A stretch of 64,000 nt of DNA from UBA5018 sp044375975 (GCA_044375975.1 JBILLQ010000005.1:1-64000), one strand, 5' to 3'. Shown: positions 49,243 through 57,467, counted from the first letter of the stretch. The notes: generated by a model from the letters alone, not told the origin. A program made the numbers and translations.

Positions 49243-51678
49243 GTGGCGACCATCCTGGCCGATCTGCCTAACCTTGACGCCCTTGGGCTGGGCAAAGCCT
49301 TGACGGTTGTGGCCGATTCAGCCCCGCCAGCGGTGCTGTTGCTGGATATAGAGGGGATGAAGTGCGGCGGCTGCCTCAGGGCTGTCGAGCAGAAGCTGTT
49401 GGCCCAGCCGGGCGTCCGCCAGGCGAGCGTCAACCTGCTCAGCCGCACCGCCTGGGTGGAGCTCGATGCCGCCCCCACCGACCCCGGCGGTCAATCCTTG
49501 GCGGAGGCCCTGGCGGAGGCCTTGGCCGGGCTGGGTTTTGCTGCCCGAGTTCGCGATGCCGAAGAGGCGCCGGCCTCCCGCCGGGAGCGGCTGCGGCAAC
49601 GCCACTGGTGGCAGCAATGGCGCCAACTGCTGGTGGCCCTGGCCCTGCTGCTGGTGTCGGGTTTGGGCCATCTGGCCATGGGGGGGCAGCTGCCCCCGGC
49701 CGCCCTTACCAGCTTGCTGTCGCATCAGGCCTTCCACGCCCTGGTGGCCAGCGTCGCCCTGGCCCTGCCGGGCCGTCAGATCCTCTGGCGCGGCGCCATC
49801 GGGGCGCTCAGGGGGGTGCCCAGCATGGACACCCTGGTGGGCCTGGGGGTGACCAGTGCCTATCTGGCCAGCTGGTTGGGGTTGCTCTGGCCGGCGGCGG
49901 GCTGGCCCTGCTTCTTCAACGAGCCGGTGATGTTGCTGGGCTTTGTCTTGCTGGGTCGTTTCTTGGAGGAGCGGGCCCGCTACCGCAGCGGCCGCGCCAT
50001 TGAGCAACTGGCTCGGTTACAGCCCGATACGGCCCTGCTGCTGCTGGGTGACGAGCCGCCGCGGCCGGTGCGGGTGGGGGGGCTGAGGCCGGGGGATCGG
50101 CTGCGGCTGCTGCCCGGCGATCGGGTGCCGGTGGACGCCCTGGTCTGCGAGGGCAGCTCGGCGCTGGACATCTCGGCCCTCACCGGTGAGCCCTTGCCCC
50201 TGGAGGCAAAGCCGGGCACGGAACTGGCTGCCGGCAGCCTCAACCTGGAGGCCCCCCTGGTTTTGGAGGTGCGCCGCAGCGGTCGCGACAGTGCCGTGGC
50301 CCGCATCATCCAGCTGGTGGAGAGGGCCCAGAGTCGCAAGGCCCCGATCCAGGGCCTTGCCGATCGCCTGGCCGGGGGCTTCACCCTGGTGGTGTTGGCC
50401 CTGGCCTTGGTTACTTTTTTGTTTTGGTGGTTGTGGGGCGCTCGCCAATGGCCCGCCCTGTTGGTGGCGGCTGGGCACCAACAGGGCCACCTGGGTTCTA
50501 TTCATGGCGCCATTCATGGGGCCATTTCCCAGGGCGCTGTGGTTCAGGGCGCGATTGGACCAGAGGCGCTCGGGGCGGCGGCCTCGCCGATGGCCCTGGC
50601 CCTGCAGCTGGCCATCTCCGTGCTGGTGGTGGCTTGCCCCTGTGCCCTGGGCTTGGCCACCCCCACGGCCATTGCGGTGGGCATCGGCCAGGCGGCCCGG
50701 GCGGGGTTGCTGTTTCGCGGCGGCGACGCCATCGAGATGGCTGCCGGCCTGCGCAAGCTGCTGTTCGACAAGACCGGCACCCTCACCCTCGGTCGCCCGG
50801 TGCTGAGCGCCATTCGGCCCAGCGCCGGCGTGACGGCTGAGCGGCTGCTGCAGGTGGCCGCAAGCCTGGAGGCCGGCAGCCGCCATCCGCTGGCCTTTGC
50901 GGTGCTGCAGGAGGCCGAGCGCCAGGGGCTGGCCCCCTTGCCGGTCAGCGATGGTCGCAGTGTTGCCGGCGCCGGCCTGGAGGGCTGGTTGCAGGGTCAG
51001 TTCACCCGGGTCGGTAGACCCGATTGGGTGGATCTCGCTGGCCAGCCGGGGCCACCGGCCGACGACGGCGCCACCTGGCTGGCGGTGCGCCAGGGGCCAG
51101 AGTTGTTGGGGCTGTTGGCCGCTGCCGATGCGCTGCGGCCAGATGCCGCCGCCACTTTGGCCGCTCTGCGGGCTGAGGGTATGAGCCTGGGGCTGCTCAG
51201 CGGCGATCGAGAAGCGGCGGTGCGGCGCCTCGGCGCCGAGGTGGGGCTGGAGGCCAAGGAGCTGGCCTGGTCGCTAACGCCGGAGCAGAAGCTGGAGCGC
51301 CTGGGCCAAGACCGCCAGCACCGCCCCCTGGCGATGGTGGGCGACGGAATTAATGATGCCCCGGCCCTGGCCGCCGCCGACCTGGGGGTAGCCGTGGGCA
51401 CCGGTACCCAAATCGCCCAGGAGACAGCTGATCTGGTGGTGTTGGGCGAGCGCCTCGATGGGCTGCTGCGGGCCCTGGTGATCGCGCGCCGCACCATGGC
51501 CAAGGTGCGCCAGAACCTGTTCTGGGCCTTTGGTTACAACCTGGTGGTGCTGCCGATCGCCGCCGGGGTGTTGCTGCCTGGCTATGGGTTGTTGCTCACC
51601 CCTCCCCTGGCGGCGCTGCTGATGGCGATCAGTTCGATCACCGTGGTGGTCAATGCCCTGTTGCTCCAAAATGAGTAG
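49243..51678 (+). CDS. Copper-transporting P1B-type ATPase
   Basis: 811 residues from GTG 49243. N-terminal HMA domain with GMKCGGC (38-44, Cys41 and Cys44), eight TM helices, actuator TGE (ALTGEPLPLE), CPC in TM6 (VVACPCALGLATP, about 463-475), phosphorylation DKTGTLTLG (near 509), HP in GSRHPLAF and GDGINDAPAL (near 700). CPC plus CxxC marks Cu+ export, for plastocyanin/cytochrome oxidase supply (CtaA/PacS type; which one is not decidable). An unusual His/Gly/Ala-rich insert (about 410-435, GHQQGHLGSIHGAIHGAIS) sits in the loop before TM6. The stop overlaps tmk. Confidence 0.94.
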   Translation: MATILADLPNLDALGLGKALTVVADSAPPAVLLLDIEGMKCGGCLRAVEQKLLAQPGVRQASVNLLSRTAWVELDAAPTDPGGQSLAEALAEALAGLGFAARVRDAEEAPASRRERLRQRHWWQQWRQLLVALALLLVSGLGHLAMGGQLPPAALTSLLSHQAFHALVASVALALPGRQILWRGAIGALRGVPSMDTLVGLGVTSAYLASWLGLLWPAAGWPCFFNEPVMLLGFVLLGRFLEERARYRSGRAIEQLARLQPDTALLLLGDEPPRPVRVGGLRPGDRLRLLPGDRVPVDALVCEGSSALDISALTGEPLPLEAKPGTELAAGSLNLEAPLVLEVRRSGRDSAVARIIQLVERAQSRKAPIQGLADRLAGGFTLVVLALALVTFLFWWLWGARQWPALLVAAGHQQGHLGSIHGAIHGAISQGAVVQGAIGPEALGAAASPMALALQLAISVLVVACPCALGLATPTAIAVGIGQAARAGLLFRGGDAIEMAAGLRKLLFDKTGTLTLGRPVLSAIRPSAGVTAERLLQVAASLEAGSRHPLAFAVLQEAERQGLAPLPVSDGRSVAGAGLEGWLQGQFTRVGRPDWVDLAGQPGPPADDGATWLAVRQGPELLGLLAAADALRPDAAATLAALRAEGMSLGLLSGDREAAVRRLGAEVGLEAKELAWSLTPEQKLERLGQDRQHRPLAMVGDGINDAPALAAADLGVAVGTGTQIAQETADLVVLGERLDGLLRALVIARRTMAKVRQNLFWAFGYNLVVLPIAAGVLLPGYGLLLTPPLAALLMAISSITVVVNALLLQNE

Positions 51679-52435
51679 CCAAGCGCCTGAGCCCCAGCGG
51701 CAGCTCCCCTCCAGGGGACGCTTTCTGGTGCTGGAGGGCATCGATGGCTGTGGCAAGACCACCCAGCTGCGGGCCCTGGCCGCCTGGCTGCCCAGCAGTG
51801 GCCTGCTGCCGCCTGGCGCCGAGCTGATAATCACCCGCGAACCGGGCGGTACGGCCCTGGGCTTGGCCCTGCGCCAGTTGTTGCTCGAGCCTCCGGCCGC
51901 CGCGGCGCCGAGCCCCACCGCCGAGCTGCTGCTCTATGCCGCCGATCGCGCCCAGCACGTGGAGCGGCGCATCGGCCCGGCCCTGGCGGCGGGCCACTGG
52001 GTGCTGAGCGATCGCTACACCGGTTCGACGGCCGCCTATCAGGGCTATGGCCGCGGCCTCGATCTCGGATTGATCGCCCAGTTGGAACAGCTGGCCACCT
52101 CTGGGCTGGAGCCCGATCTCACCCTCTGGTTAGACCTGCCCCTGGCCGATTCGCTGCGGCGCCGGGGGCATCGACCCGCCGACCGCATCGAGGCGGCCGG
52201 CGAGGCCTTCCTGGCTCGGGTGGCGGCCGGTTTTGCGGCCCTGGCCGAGCAGCGCCGCTGGTCGCGCATCGATGCCACGGCACCAGCGGCGGCCGTCACC
52301 AGGGCCTGCCAGCAGGTTCTGGCGCAGTTAGGGGCAGTGCCTGGCTTGCCCGCTGGGCAGCCGCCTGGGATTGTGCTGCTCAGGGGACAGGCATCTGAGC
52401 TTGAGCTGCCTGGGGGGTTGCTGGGCGATGGCTGA
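51671..52435 (+). CDS. tmk: Thymidylate kinase
   Basis: 254 residues from ATG 51671, which overlaps the ATPase stop. Phosphorylates dTMP. P-loop EGIDGCGKTTQ (22-32), DRYTGSTAAYQGYGRGLD-type block near 117-134 (DRX motif), and the lid near RRRGHRPADRIEAAGEAF. A C-terminal tail of about 40 residues is longer than usual. Overlaps holB by eight bases. Confidence 0.95.
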   Translation: MSSQAPEPQRQLPSRGRFLVLEGIDGCGKTTQLRALAAWLPSSGLLPPGAELIITREPGGTALGLALRQLLLEPPAAAAPSPTAELLLYAADRAQHVERRIGPALAAGHWVLSDRYTGSTAAYQGYGRGLDLGLIAQLEQLATSGLEPDLTLWLDLPLADSLRRRGHRPADRIEAAGEAFLARVAAGFAALAEQRRWSRIDATAPAAAVTRACQQVLAQLGAVPGLPAGQPPGIVLLRGQASELELPGGLLGDG

Positions 52436-53429
52436 GCTGTTCGCCGATCTGCTGGGCCAGGAGCGGGCGGTGGCCCTGCTGCAGGCGGCGATCGTGCAGC
52501 GACGCTTGGCGCCCGCCTATCTGCTGGCCGGTCCCGAGGGGGTGGGGCGCAGCTTGGCGGCCCTGAGGTTTTTAGAGGGCGTACTGGCTGGGCCCGGTGG
52601 CAGTGCCCATGAACGCCGGCGCCTGGCGGAGGGCAACCATCCCGATCTGCTCTGGATGGAGCCCACCTACAGCGATAAGGGGGAGCTGATCCCCGCCTCC
52701 AAGGCGGAGGCACTGGGCGTCAATCGCCGCACGCTGCCCCAGATGCGCCTGGAGCAAATTCGGGAGGTTTCGCGCTTCCTGGCCCGGCGGCCGGTGGAGG
52801 CGCCGGGCTGTCTGGTGGTGTTGGAGGGGGTGGAGGCGATGGCCGAGGGCGCCGCCAATGCCCTGCTCAAAACCCTGGAAGAGCCTGGTGCTGGCTTGAT
52901 GCTGTTGATCACTGCCGCGCCGGAGCAGCTGTTGGGCACGATTCGCTCCCGTTGTCAGCAGATTCCCTTCATGCGCCTGGCCCCTGGGCCGCTGCAGGCG
53001 GTGCTGCAACGCTGCGGCGCAGATCGGCCGCCCCTCTCAGACCCCCTCTCAGGCCCCCAGTCCGATTCTGCGCAAGCCGATCCCCCGGAGCTGTTGGAGT
53101 TGGCGGCCGGTTCGCCAGGGGCCCTGTTGCGCCATCGCCGCCAGTGGCGGGCCCTGCCCTTGGGCCTGGGAGAGCGGCTGATGGGCCTGGCGCCGGAGCC
53201 CCTGGCGGCCCTGGAGCTGGCTCGGGAGCTCAGCGAGGGGCTCGATGGCGAGCAGCAGCTGTGGTTGATCGATTGGTGGCAGCTCGCCCTCTGGCGCCGC
53301 TCGGCGGATCCCCTGCCCTTGCGGCGGCTGGAGCGGCTGCGCCAGCAGTTGCGGGCCTACGTGCAGCCCAGGCTGGCCTGGGAGGTGGCGCTGCTGGATC
53401 TAGCTCAGCTGGCCTCGGGGCGGGCCTGA
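52428..53429 (+). CDS. holB: DNA polymerase III delta' subunit
   Basis: 333 residues from ATG 52428. Clamp-loader subunit: LLGQERAVALLQAAIVQRRLAPAYLLAGPEGVGRSLAALRF opening (P-loop in the degenerate GPEGVGRS form), EGVEAMAEGAANALLKTLEEPG (near 135-156) and IRSRCQQIPF (near 177). The zinc-binding cysteines of DnaX are lacking, as expected for delta'. Coupled to tmk, as in many bacteria. It overlaps rpaA tail to tail by 25 bases. Confidence 0.92.
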   Translation: MAELFADLLGQERAVALLQAAIVQRRLAPAYLLAGPEGVGRSLAALRFLEGVLAGPGGSAHERRRLAEGNHPDLLWMEPTYSDKGELIPASKAEALGVNRRTLPQMRLEQIREVSRFLARRPVEAPGCLVVLEGVEAMAEGAANALLKTLEEPGAGLMLLITAAPEQLLGTIRSRCQQIPFMRLAPGPLQAVLQRCGADRPPLSDPLSGPQSDSAQADPPELLELAAGSPGALLRHRRQWRALPLGLGERLMGLAPEPLAALELARELSEGLDGEQQLWLIDWWQLALWRRSADPLPLRRLERLRQQLRAYVQPRLAWEVALLDLAQLASGRA

Positions 53430-54166
53430 CGCACCAGCGGAATCAGCTGGGCGAGCTGCTCGTCGCTGGGCAGTTCCAGGCAGTAGCCGGCGCCGTAGAC
53501 GGTCTTGATGAAACGTGGTTTGCGCGGATCTGGTTCCAGCTTGGTGCGCAGGTGGCGCACATGCACCCGGATGGTCTCGATGTCGTCGTCGGGTTCATAG
53601 CCCCACACCTCCTTGAGGATCAGCGGTGGGGAAACCGTTTGGCCATGGCGCTGCAGCAGGCAGTGCAGCAATTCAAATTCCAGGTGGGTGAGCCGCACCG
53701 GCTGGTCGAACCAGATGGCCTCGAAGCGCTCGGGCACCAGGGTGAGGCAGCCGTAACTGAGGATTTCTTGCTGGCTGTTGACCAGGGGGGGGCGATCACA
53801 GCGCCTTAGCAGCGCCTTGACTCGGGCCATCAGCTCTTCGAGATCGAAGGGCTTGGCCAGGTAGTCGTCGGCGCCGGAGTTGAAGCCGCTCACCTTGTCC
53901 TTGATATCCCCCAGGGCGGTGAGCATCAGCACTGGAATGCGGGCGGTGCGCTCGTCGCGGCGCAACCGCTGGCAGATGGTGAGGCCATCCACCTTGGGCA
54001 GCATCAGATCGAGCAGGATCACGTCCGGCAGCAGCTGCATGGCCAGGGCCTGGCCCTTGATGCCGTCTTCGGCCCAATGCACGTCAAGGCCCCCATGCTC
54101 CAGGTGGCGGGCCACCAGCTGGCGCATGTCGCCATCGTCTTCGATCAGCAGAACACAGGGTTTCAT
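53405..54166 (-). CDS. rpaA: OmpR-type response regulator RpaA
   Basis: 253 residues from ATG 54166 (a further upstream start adds ten non-conserved residues). Receiver with IEDDGD (8-13) and Asp53 in ILLDLMLPKVDG; DNA-binding domain with EVWGYEPDDDIETIRVHVRHLRTKLEPDPRKPRFIKTVYGAGYCLELP, the RpaA hallmark. Known: RpaA is the clock output regulator with SasA and CikA in species with KaiABC, and also affects phycobilisome/PSI balance. Its presence with RpaB in one window is notable. Confidence 0.95.
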   Translation of the reverse strand: MKPCVLLIEDDGDMRQLVARHLEHGGLDVHWAEDGIKGQALAMQLLPDVILLDLMLPKVDGLTICQRLRRDERTARIPVLMLTALGDIKDKVSGFNSGADDYLAKPFDLEELMARVKALLRRCDRPPLVNSQQEILSYGCLTLVPERFEAIWFDQPVRLTHLEFELLHCLLQRHGQTVSPPLILKEVWGYEPDDDIETIRVHVRHLRTKLEPDPRKPRFIKTVYGAGYCLELPSDEQLAQLIPLVRQARPEAS

Positions 54167-54671
54167 GGATGCGGGTGATGGATCCACCAGGACCACTGGC
54201 GATGCATGCTCTGGGCATTGTTACGCCTCGGCAGGGCCCCGGTCACCCGCTGCGATCGGGGCCAGCCCATCCGTGATCCCGGCTGCCTGGAAATGGGGGA
54301 ACCTGCAGCCCTATAGGGGGCCCAGCTGGCAGTCGCTGGAAGCAATTCGCCGCAGGTGTGCAGCGTCATCGCTGAGATTAACTACAGGGCCTGGACGGCT
54401 GTTTGAATTTTTTCAGTTAATTTTTTTGTTGTGATCCCCGGGCGCTCCCCCGTCCCATCTGTGGGCTGTTGACGCCGAGGCTGTCTAGCTGCTTAGTCAG
54501 CTAACTAACTAGCTAGCTAGCTGGCTGGCTGCTTGGCCGGTTACTGCAAGCAGCTGGACTTTGCAGGTGGCAAAAACGCAATTCTGCAGATTTATGCAAA
54601 AAACTCCTGGCCAGGCTGGTTCAAAAGCAGCGCCGCTTCAAGCCAGCTGAGTCGCTTCAAGCAGCTGATTC

Positions 54672-54747
54672 AAAAAGCTGTCTCAGCCAAAGCCGCCTCA
54701 CACAAAGCTGGCTCACCCAAAGATGCCTCAAAAAAGCCGCATAAAAA
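54672..54747. repeat. 15-bp degenerate tandem repeat, about 5 units
   Basis: CAAAGCCGCCTCACA (54688), CAAAGCTGGCTCACC (54703) and CAAAGATGCCTCAAA (54718) are consecutive, with worn copies on both sides. Confidence 0.75.
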
Positions 54748-54756
54748 AAGCAGGCT

Positions 54757-54782
54757 AAAAAAAAGCAGCCCATTGGGCTGCT
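54757..54782 (-). terminator. Intrinsic terminator of tRNA-Asn
   Basis: On the minus strand AGCAGCCC (54782-54775), loop AAT and GGGCTGCT (54771-54764) form a perfect 8-bp stem followed at once by eight T (54764-54757, the first being the last stem base). It lies 16 bases after the tRNA 3' end, a textbook rho-independent stop. Confidence 0.9.
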
Positions 54783-54798
54783 CTAAAAAATTGAAAGA

Positions 54799-54870
54799 CT
54801 CCCCGGGCGGGATTCGAACCTGCGACCAATCGGTTAACAGCCGATCGCTCTACCGCTGAGCTACCGAGGA
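54799..54870 (-). tRNA. tRNA-Asn (GUU)
   Basis: 72 nt on the minus strand. Acceptor TCCTCGG pairs with CCGGGGA plus discriminator G; D-arm with AGCTCAGCGGTAGAGC; anticodon loop CTGTTAA gives GUU, asparagine; T-arm contains GGTTCGAATCC. CCA is not encoded. No second tRNA is adjacent. Confidence 0.96.
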
Positions 54871-54886
54871 ATGCGGTGACTAGAGG

Positions 54887-55621
54887 TTACCTGTTGGCCC
54901 CGCCGACCTGCAAGGGGTTCAGCCGCTGAGCCAGGGCGGACCCCGGTTGCCAGTCACCCACCTGGCCCCGCTCCATCAGCGCCGCACCGTCGCAGCGCTG
55001 CAGTTCCTCGAGGCGGTGGGTGATCCAGAGGGCGCAGAGCGGTCGCTCCCTGGCGTGGCTGAGCCGGTGGATCAGTTCCAGCACCTCCCTCTGGCTGTCG
55101 GGATCGAGCAGGGCGGTGGGTTCATCGAGCAGCAGCAGCTCGCTGCCCCTGGCCAGGGCGCCGGCAATCGCCAACCGCTGCTTTTGGCCGCCGCTGAGGG
55201 TGTGGATGGGCCTGGATTCCAGGCCAGCCAGGCCCACCTGGTCCAGCAGCTCGCTCACCCGCGCCGCCGCCGCCGTCGGCCTCAGCTCTTCGGGCAGGCC
55301 CAGTCTCAGGTCGCTGCCGCAGCTGGGCAGCAGCAGCTGGTGATCTGGGTTTTGGAACACCAGGGCGGGCCGGCCGGCGATTTGGATGCTGCCGGCGCTG
55401 GGTTGCAGCAGGCCGGCAATTAAACGCAGCAGGGTGCTTTTGCCACTGCCATTGCGGCCCAGCAGCATCCACAGGCCGGGGCCCGGGATTTGCAGGCTGC
55501 AGCTCTCCAGGGCCCTGCAGCCATTGGGCCAGCTGAACGCCAGTCGCTCAACGCGGAGAGGGGAAGCGGCGGCCAAGCCAGCCAACTCAGCTCTCGAGGC
55601 TGAAGCCAGGACGCTTGCCAC
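54887..55621 (-). CDS. ABC transporter ATP-binding protein (ECF/CbiO type)
   Basis: 244 residues. Walker A LLGRNGSGKST (53-63), Q-loop VFQNPDHQL (88-96), signature LSGGQKQRLAIAGAL (142-156), Walker B LLLLDEPTALLD (162-173), switch His in WITHRLEEL. FQNPDHQ is typical of energy-coupling-factor ATPases for vitamins or metals, but no membrane partner is adjacent. Start: GTG 55621 overlaps the upstream gene by 35 bases; TTG 55585, right after that gene's stop, is an equally good choice. Confidence 0.88.
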   Translation of the reverse strand: MASVLASASRAELAGLAAASPLRVERLAFSWPNGCRALESCSLQIPGPGLWMLLGRNGSGKSTLLRLIAGLLQPSAGSIQIAGRPALVFQNPDHQLLLPSCGSDLRLGLPEELRPTAAAARVSELLDQVGLAGLESRPIHTLSGGQKQRLAIAGALARGSELLLLDEPTALLDPDSQREVLELIHRLSHARERPLCALWITHRLEELQRCDGAALMERGQVGDWQPGSALAQRLNPLQVGGANR

Positions 55622-55850
55622 CGCCGCCAGCGGCAGATTTCTCGTAAACCTGCACCCCTACCAATTCACTGGTGAGCAGGCTGATGCGCTTGTGCTCTTC
55701 CTTCTCGCAATGGAGGTCCAGCACCCTGGGGCTGCCGGTTTCAAGCACCTGCTTCAGCTCGGCATAGAGGGCTTCGGCATCGCCCAGTTCCTTGCGCTGC
55801 ACGGCAACGGGCATCGGGCTGAGTCGGATCGAGAGCTCGACTACGTACAT
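55587..55850 (-). CDS. Small conserved cyanobacterial protein, possibly UPF0367
   Basis: 87 residues from ATG 55850 (GTG 55874 would add eight). MYVVELSIRLSPMPVAVQRK, then LYAELKQVLETGSPRVLDLHCEKEEHKRISLLTSEL-type sequence and VGVQVYEKS before a Gly-rich end. Recalled as resembling UPF0367, a family limited to cyanobacteria and of unknown function. A compact alpha/beta protein with no TM. It lies between psbD (divergent) and the ABC ATPase gene, coupled to the latter. Confidence 0.75.
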   Translation of the reverse strand: MYVVELSIRLSPMPVAVQRKELGDAEALYAELKQVLETGSPRVLDLHCEKEEHKRISLLTSELVGVQVYEKSAAGGGGKRPGFSLES

Positions 55851-56002
55851 GGAGGCTCGCTGAAACAAGTCCACTCTGGCGTTTCGGGCCCCAAGTCAGG
55901 GCTTCCTGTAGGCATTTCTGCTCAATCCATCCGCTTGGGGTTGCCCCGTCAGCGCTGCCACCGCCTACGATCGCAACGTAACGCTTCATTAAGCTCGCTC
56001 TC

Positions 56003-57058
56003 ATGACGATCGCTTTAGGGCGCGCGCCTCAGCGGGGATGGTTCGACGTCCTCGATGACTGGCTCAAGCGCGACCGCTTTGTATTTGTGGGCTGGTCCGG
56101 GTTGCTGCTGTTCCCCACCGCCTATCTGGCGCTGGGCGGCTGGCTAACCGGCACCACCTTCGCCACCTCCTGGTACACCCACGGCATCGCCAGTTCCTAC
56201 CTGGAGGGCTGCAACTTCCTCACCGCCGCCGTCAGCACCCCCGCTGACGCCATGGGCCACAGCCTGCTGCTGCTCTGGGGCCCCGAGGCCCAAGGCGACT
56301 TCGTGCGCTGGGTTCAGCTGGGCGGCCTCTGGCCCTTCGTGGCCCTGCACGGCGCCTTCTCACTGATCGGCTTCATGCTGCGCCAGTTTGAGATCGCCCG
56401 TTTGGTGGGAATCCGCCCCTACAACGCCATCGCCTTTTCCGGCCCGATCGCGGTGTTTGTGAGCGTATTCCTGATGTATCCGCTGGGCCAGAGCAGCTGG
56501 TTCTTTGCTCCCTCCTTCGGGGTGGCGGCGATTTTCCGCTTCCTGCTGTTCCTGCAGGGTTTCCACAACTGGACGCTCAACCCCTTCCACATGATGGGAG
56601 TGGCGGGCATTCTCGGCGGTGCTCTGCTCTGCGCCATCCACGGCGCCACAGTGGAGAACACCCTGTTCGAAGACTCCAAGCAGGCCAACACCTTCAAGGC
56701 GTTTGAGCCCACCCAGGAGGAGGAGACCTATTCGATGGTGACCGCCAACCGTTTTTGGAGCCAGATCTTCGGGATCGCCTTCTCCAACAAGCGCTGGCTG
56801 CATTTCTTCATGCTGTTCGTGCCCGTGATGGGTCTGTGGACCAGCAGCATCGGCATCATCGGCTTGGCCTTGAACCTGCGGGCCTACGACTTCGTATCCC
56901 AGGAGATTCGCGCCGCTGAGGATCCTGAGTTCGAGACTTTCTACACCAAAAACATTCTTCTGAATGAAGGTCTGCGTGCCTGGATGGCACCTGCAGACCA
57001 GCCTCACGAAAACTTTGTCTTCCCTGAAGAAGTGCTGCCCCGCGGCAATGCTCTCTGA
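56003..57058 (+). CDS. psbD: Photosystem II D2 protein, stand-alone psbD
   Basis: 351 residues. Reaction-centre subunit of PSII, five TM helices. RGWFDVLDDWLKRDRFVFVGWSGLLLFP start, the tyrosine-D segment SVFLMYPLGQSSW (about 151-163), GFHNWTLNPFHMMGVAG with P680 and iron-ligand histidines (about 189-205 and near 214), and C-terminal EDPEFETFYTKNILLNEGLRAWMAP are all intact. psbC, which normally overlaps the psbD end, is absent: no CP43 frame follows, and a terminator lies 57 bases after the stop. It is therefore the psbDII-type copy, in other cyanobacteria often light-stress-induced. Confidence 0.97.
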   Translation: MTIALGRAPQRGWFDVLDDWLKRDRFVFVGWSGLLLFPTAYLALGGWLTGTTFATSWYTHGIASSYLEGCNFLTAAVSTPADAMGHSLLLLWGPEAQGDFVRWVQLGGLWPFVALHGAFSLIGFMLRQFEIARLVGIRPYNAIAFSGPIAVFVSVFLMYPLGQSSWFFAPSFGVAAIFRFLLFLQGFHNWTLNPFHMMGVAGILGGALLCAIHGATVENTLFEDSKQANTFKAFEPTQEEETYSMVTANRFWSQIFGIAFSNKRWLHFFMLFVPVMGLWTSSIGIIGLALNLRAYDFVSQEIRAAEDPEFETFYTKNILLNEGLRAWMAPADQPHENFVFPEEVLPRGNAL

Positions 57059-57114
57059 TCTCAATCTTGGCTTTCCAGCCAGGTAGCCTGGGTTGATCTA
57101 TTTGAATTTGTTTT

Positions 57115-57145
57115 GCCCCCTTGCTTTACGGCTGGGGGCTTTTTG
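57115..57145 (+). terminator. Intrinsic terminator of psbD
   Basis: GCCCCC (57115-57120) pairs with GGGGGC (57134-57139), followed by TTTTTGCTTTTT. Position 57 bases after the psbD stop fits a monocistronic psbD transcript. Confidence 0.8.
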
Positions 57146-57189
57146 CTTTTTGCCCCAGGCGCCTGATCGCTTGCGGCAGAAAAGTTGGC

Positions 57190-57195
57190 TACACT
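57190..57195 (+). promoter_or_regulatory. Candidate -10 box of the small psbD-downstream unit
   Basis: TACACT at 57190-57195 would place a transcript start near 57202. No good -35 hexamer lies at 17 bases; TTGCGG at 57171 is too close. Support comes mainly from the compact unit that follows it. Confidence 0.35.
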
Positions 57196-57220
57196 GATCG
57201 GGTCCTGTCAGCAGTGACGT

Positions 57221-57289
57221 GGCACCTGGGCTTCGGTTCGGCTGCCGCAAGCGTCGCCGGCTGGCGTTATCCCCCCAGGAGGAGGTGCC
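57221..57289 (+). promoter_or_regulatory. Hairpin masking a Shine-Dalgarno sequence
   Basis: GGCACCT (57221-57227) is exactly complementary to AGGTGCC (57283-57289); alternatively CCTGGG (57225-57230) pairs with CCCAGG (57274-57279). Both partners overlap the ribosome-binding site AGGAGGAGG (57277-57285), so folding would hide it and unfolding would free it. Two mutually exclusive pairings are what a switch needs. Confidence 0.5.
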
Positions 57290-57290
57290 C

Positions 57291-57344
57291 GTGAGTTCCA
57301 GTTGTTTCAGCAAGGGTCTGCTGATCGTGGAGAACGCCGGCTGA
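57291..57344 (+). CDS. 17-codon ORF with strong ribosome-binding site
   Basis: GTG 57291 to TGA 57342-57344 encodes MSSSCFSKGLLIVENAG. AGGAGG (57277-57282) lies eight bases upstream, the strongest Shine-Dalgarno seen in this window. The peptide has one cysteine and a hydrophobic middle. It could be a regulatory leader peptide, a micropeptide linked to PSII, or simply the reporter of a sensing RNA. No family recognised. Confidence 0.45.
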   Translation: MSSSCFSKGLLIVENAG

Positions 57345-57399
57345 TTCGGCGCCTGATTCCTGATCATTCGGTTCCGCGCTAAAAGCGGACCCGGCGAGA

Positions 57400-57459
57400 G
57401 CCCCCGTAAATCCAGATAACGCGTCAAGCGATTTCTGGATTTACGGGGGCATCGTTTTT
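57400..57459 (+). terminator. Very strong intrinsic terminator
   Basis: GCCCCCGTAAATCCAGA (57400-57416) is perfectly complementary to 57434-57450, a 17-bp stem with a 17-nt loop, followed by ATCGTTTTT. It ends the small unit downstream of psbD. Confidence 0.92.
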
Positions 57460-57467
57460 GAATTATT

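Larger units (their letters stand above)
54167..54798. other. Spacer between rpaA and tRNA-Asn
   Basis: No gene is supported. Contents: a T-rich run at 54406-54430, CTAA/CTAG/CTGG tetranucleotide steps at 54498-54535, a 15-bp repeat array (54672-54747) and the tRNA terminator. The rpaA promoter must lie near 54170-54400. Confidence 0.5.
57202..57459 (+). ncRNA. Structured leader RNA / sRNA candidate downstream of psbD
   Basis: Between the psbD terminator and a second, stronger terminator lies a self-contained 260-nt unit with a long structured 5' part (57202-57290), a 17-codon ORF with strong Shine-Dalgarno, further small hairpins (for example 57373-57389) and the terminator. It does not match the tmRNA, RNase P, SRP or 6S RNA features I know, nor the glutamine-riboswitch core of Synechococcus short-peptide RNAs. 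It may be a riboswitch-like leader or a dual-function sRNA. Confidence 0.5.

Noticed and set aside
51653..51671. Earlier start for tmk
   Set aside because: The extra residues are the ATPase C-terminus read in another frame; ATG 51671 gives the normal kinase N-terminus.
54533..54859. 108-codon lysine-rich frame
   Set aside because: It runs through the 15-bp repeats, the tRNA terminator and tRNA-Asn itself, so it cannot be a conventional gene.
57202..57459. Glutamine riboswitch of the short-peptide type, tmRNA, SRP RNA, 6S RNA or RNase P RNA
   Set aside because: The conserved cores I know for these (such as the GACGGAAGTAGG element or the tmRNA tag codons) are not present.
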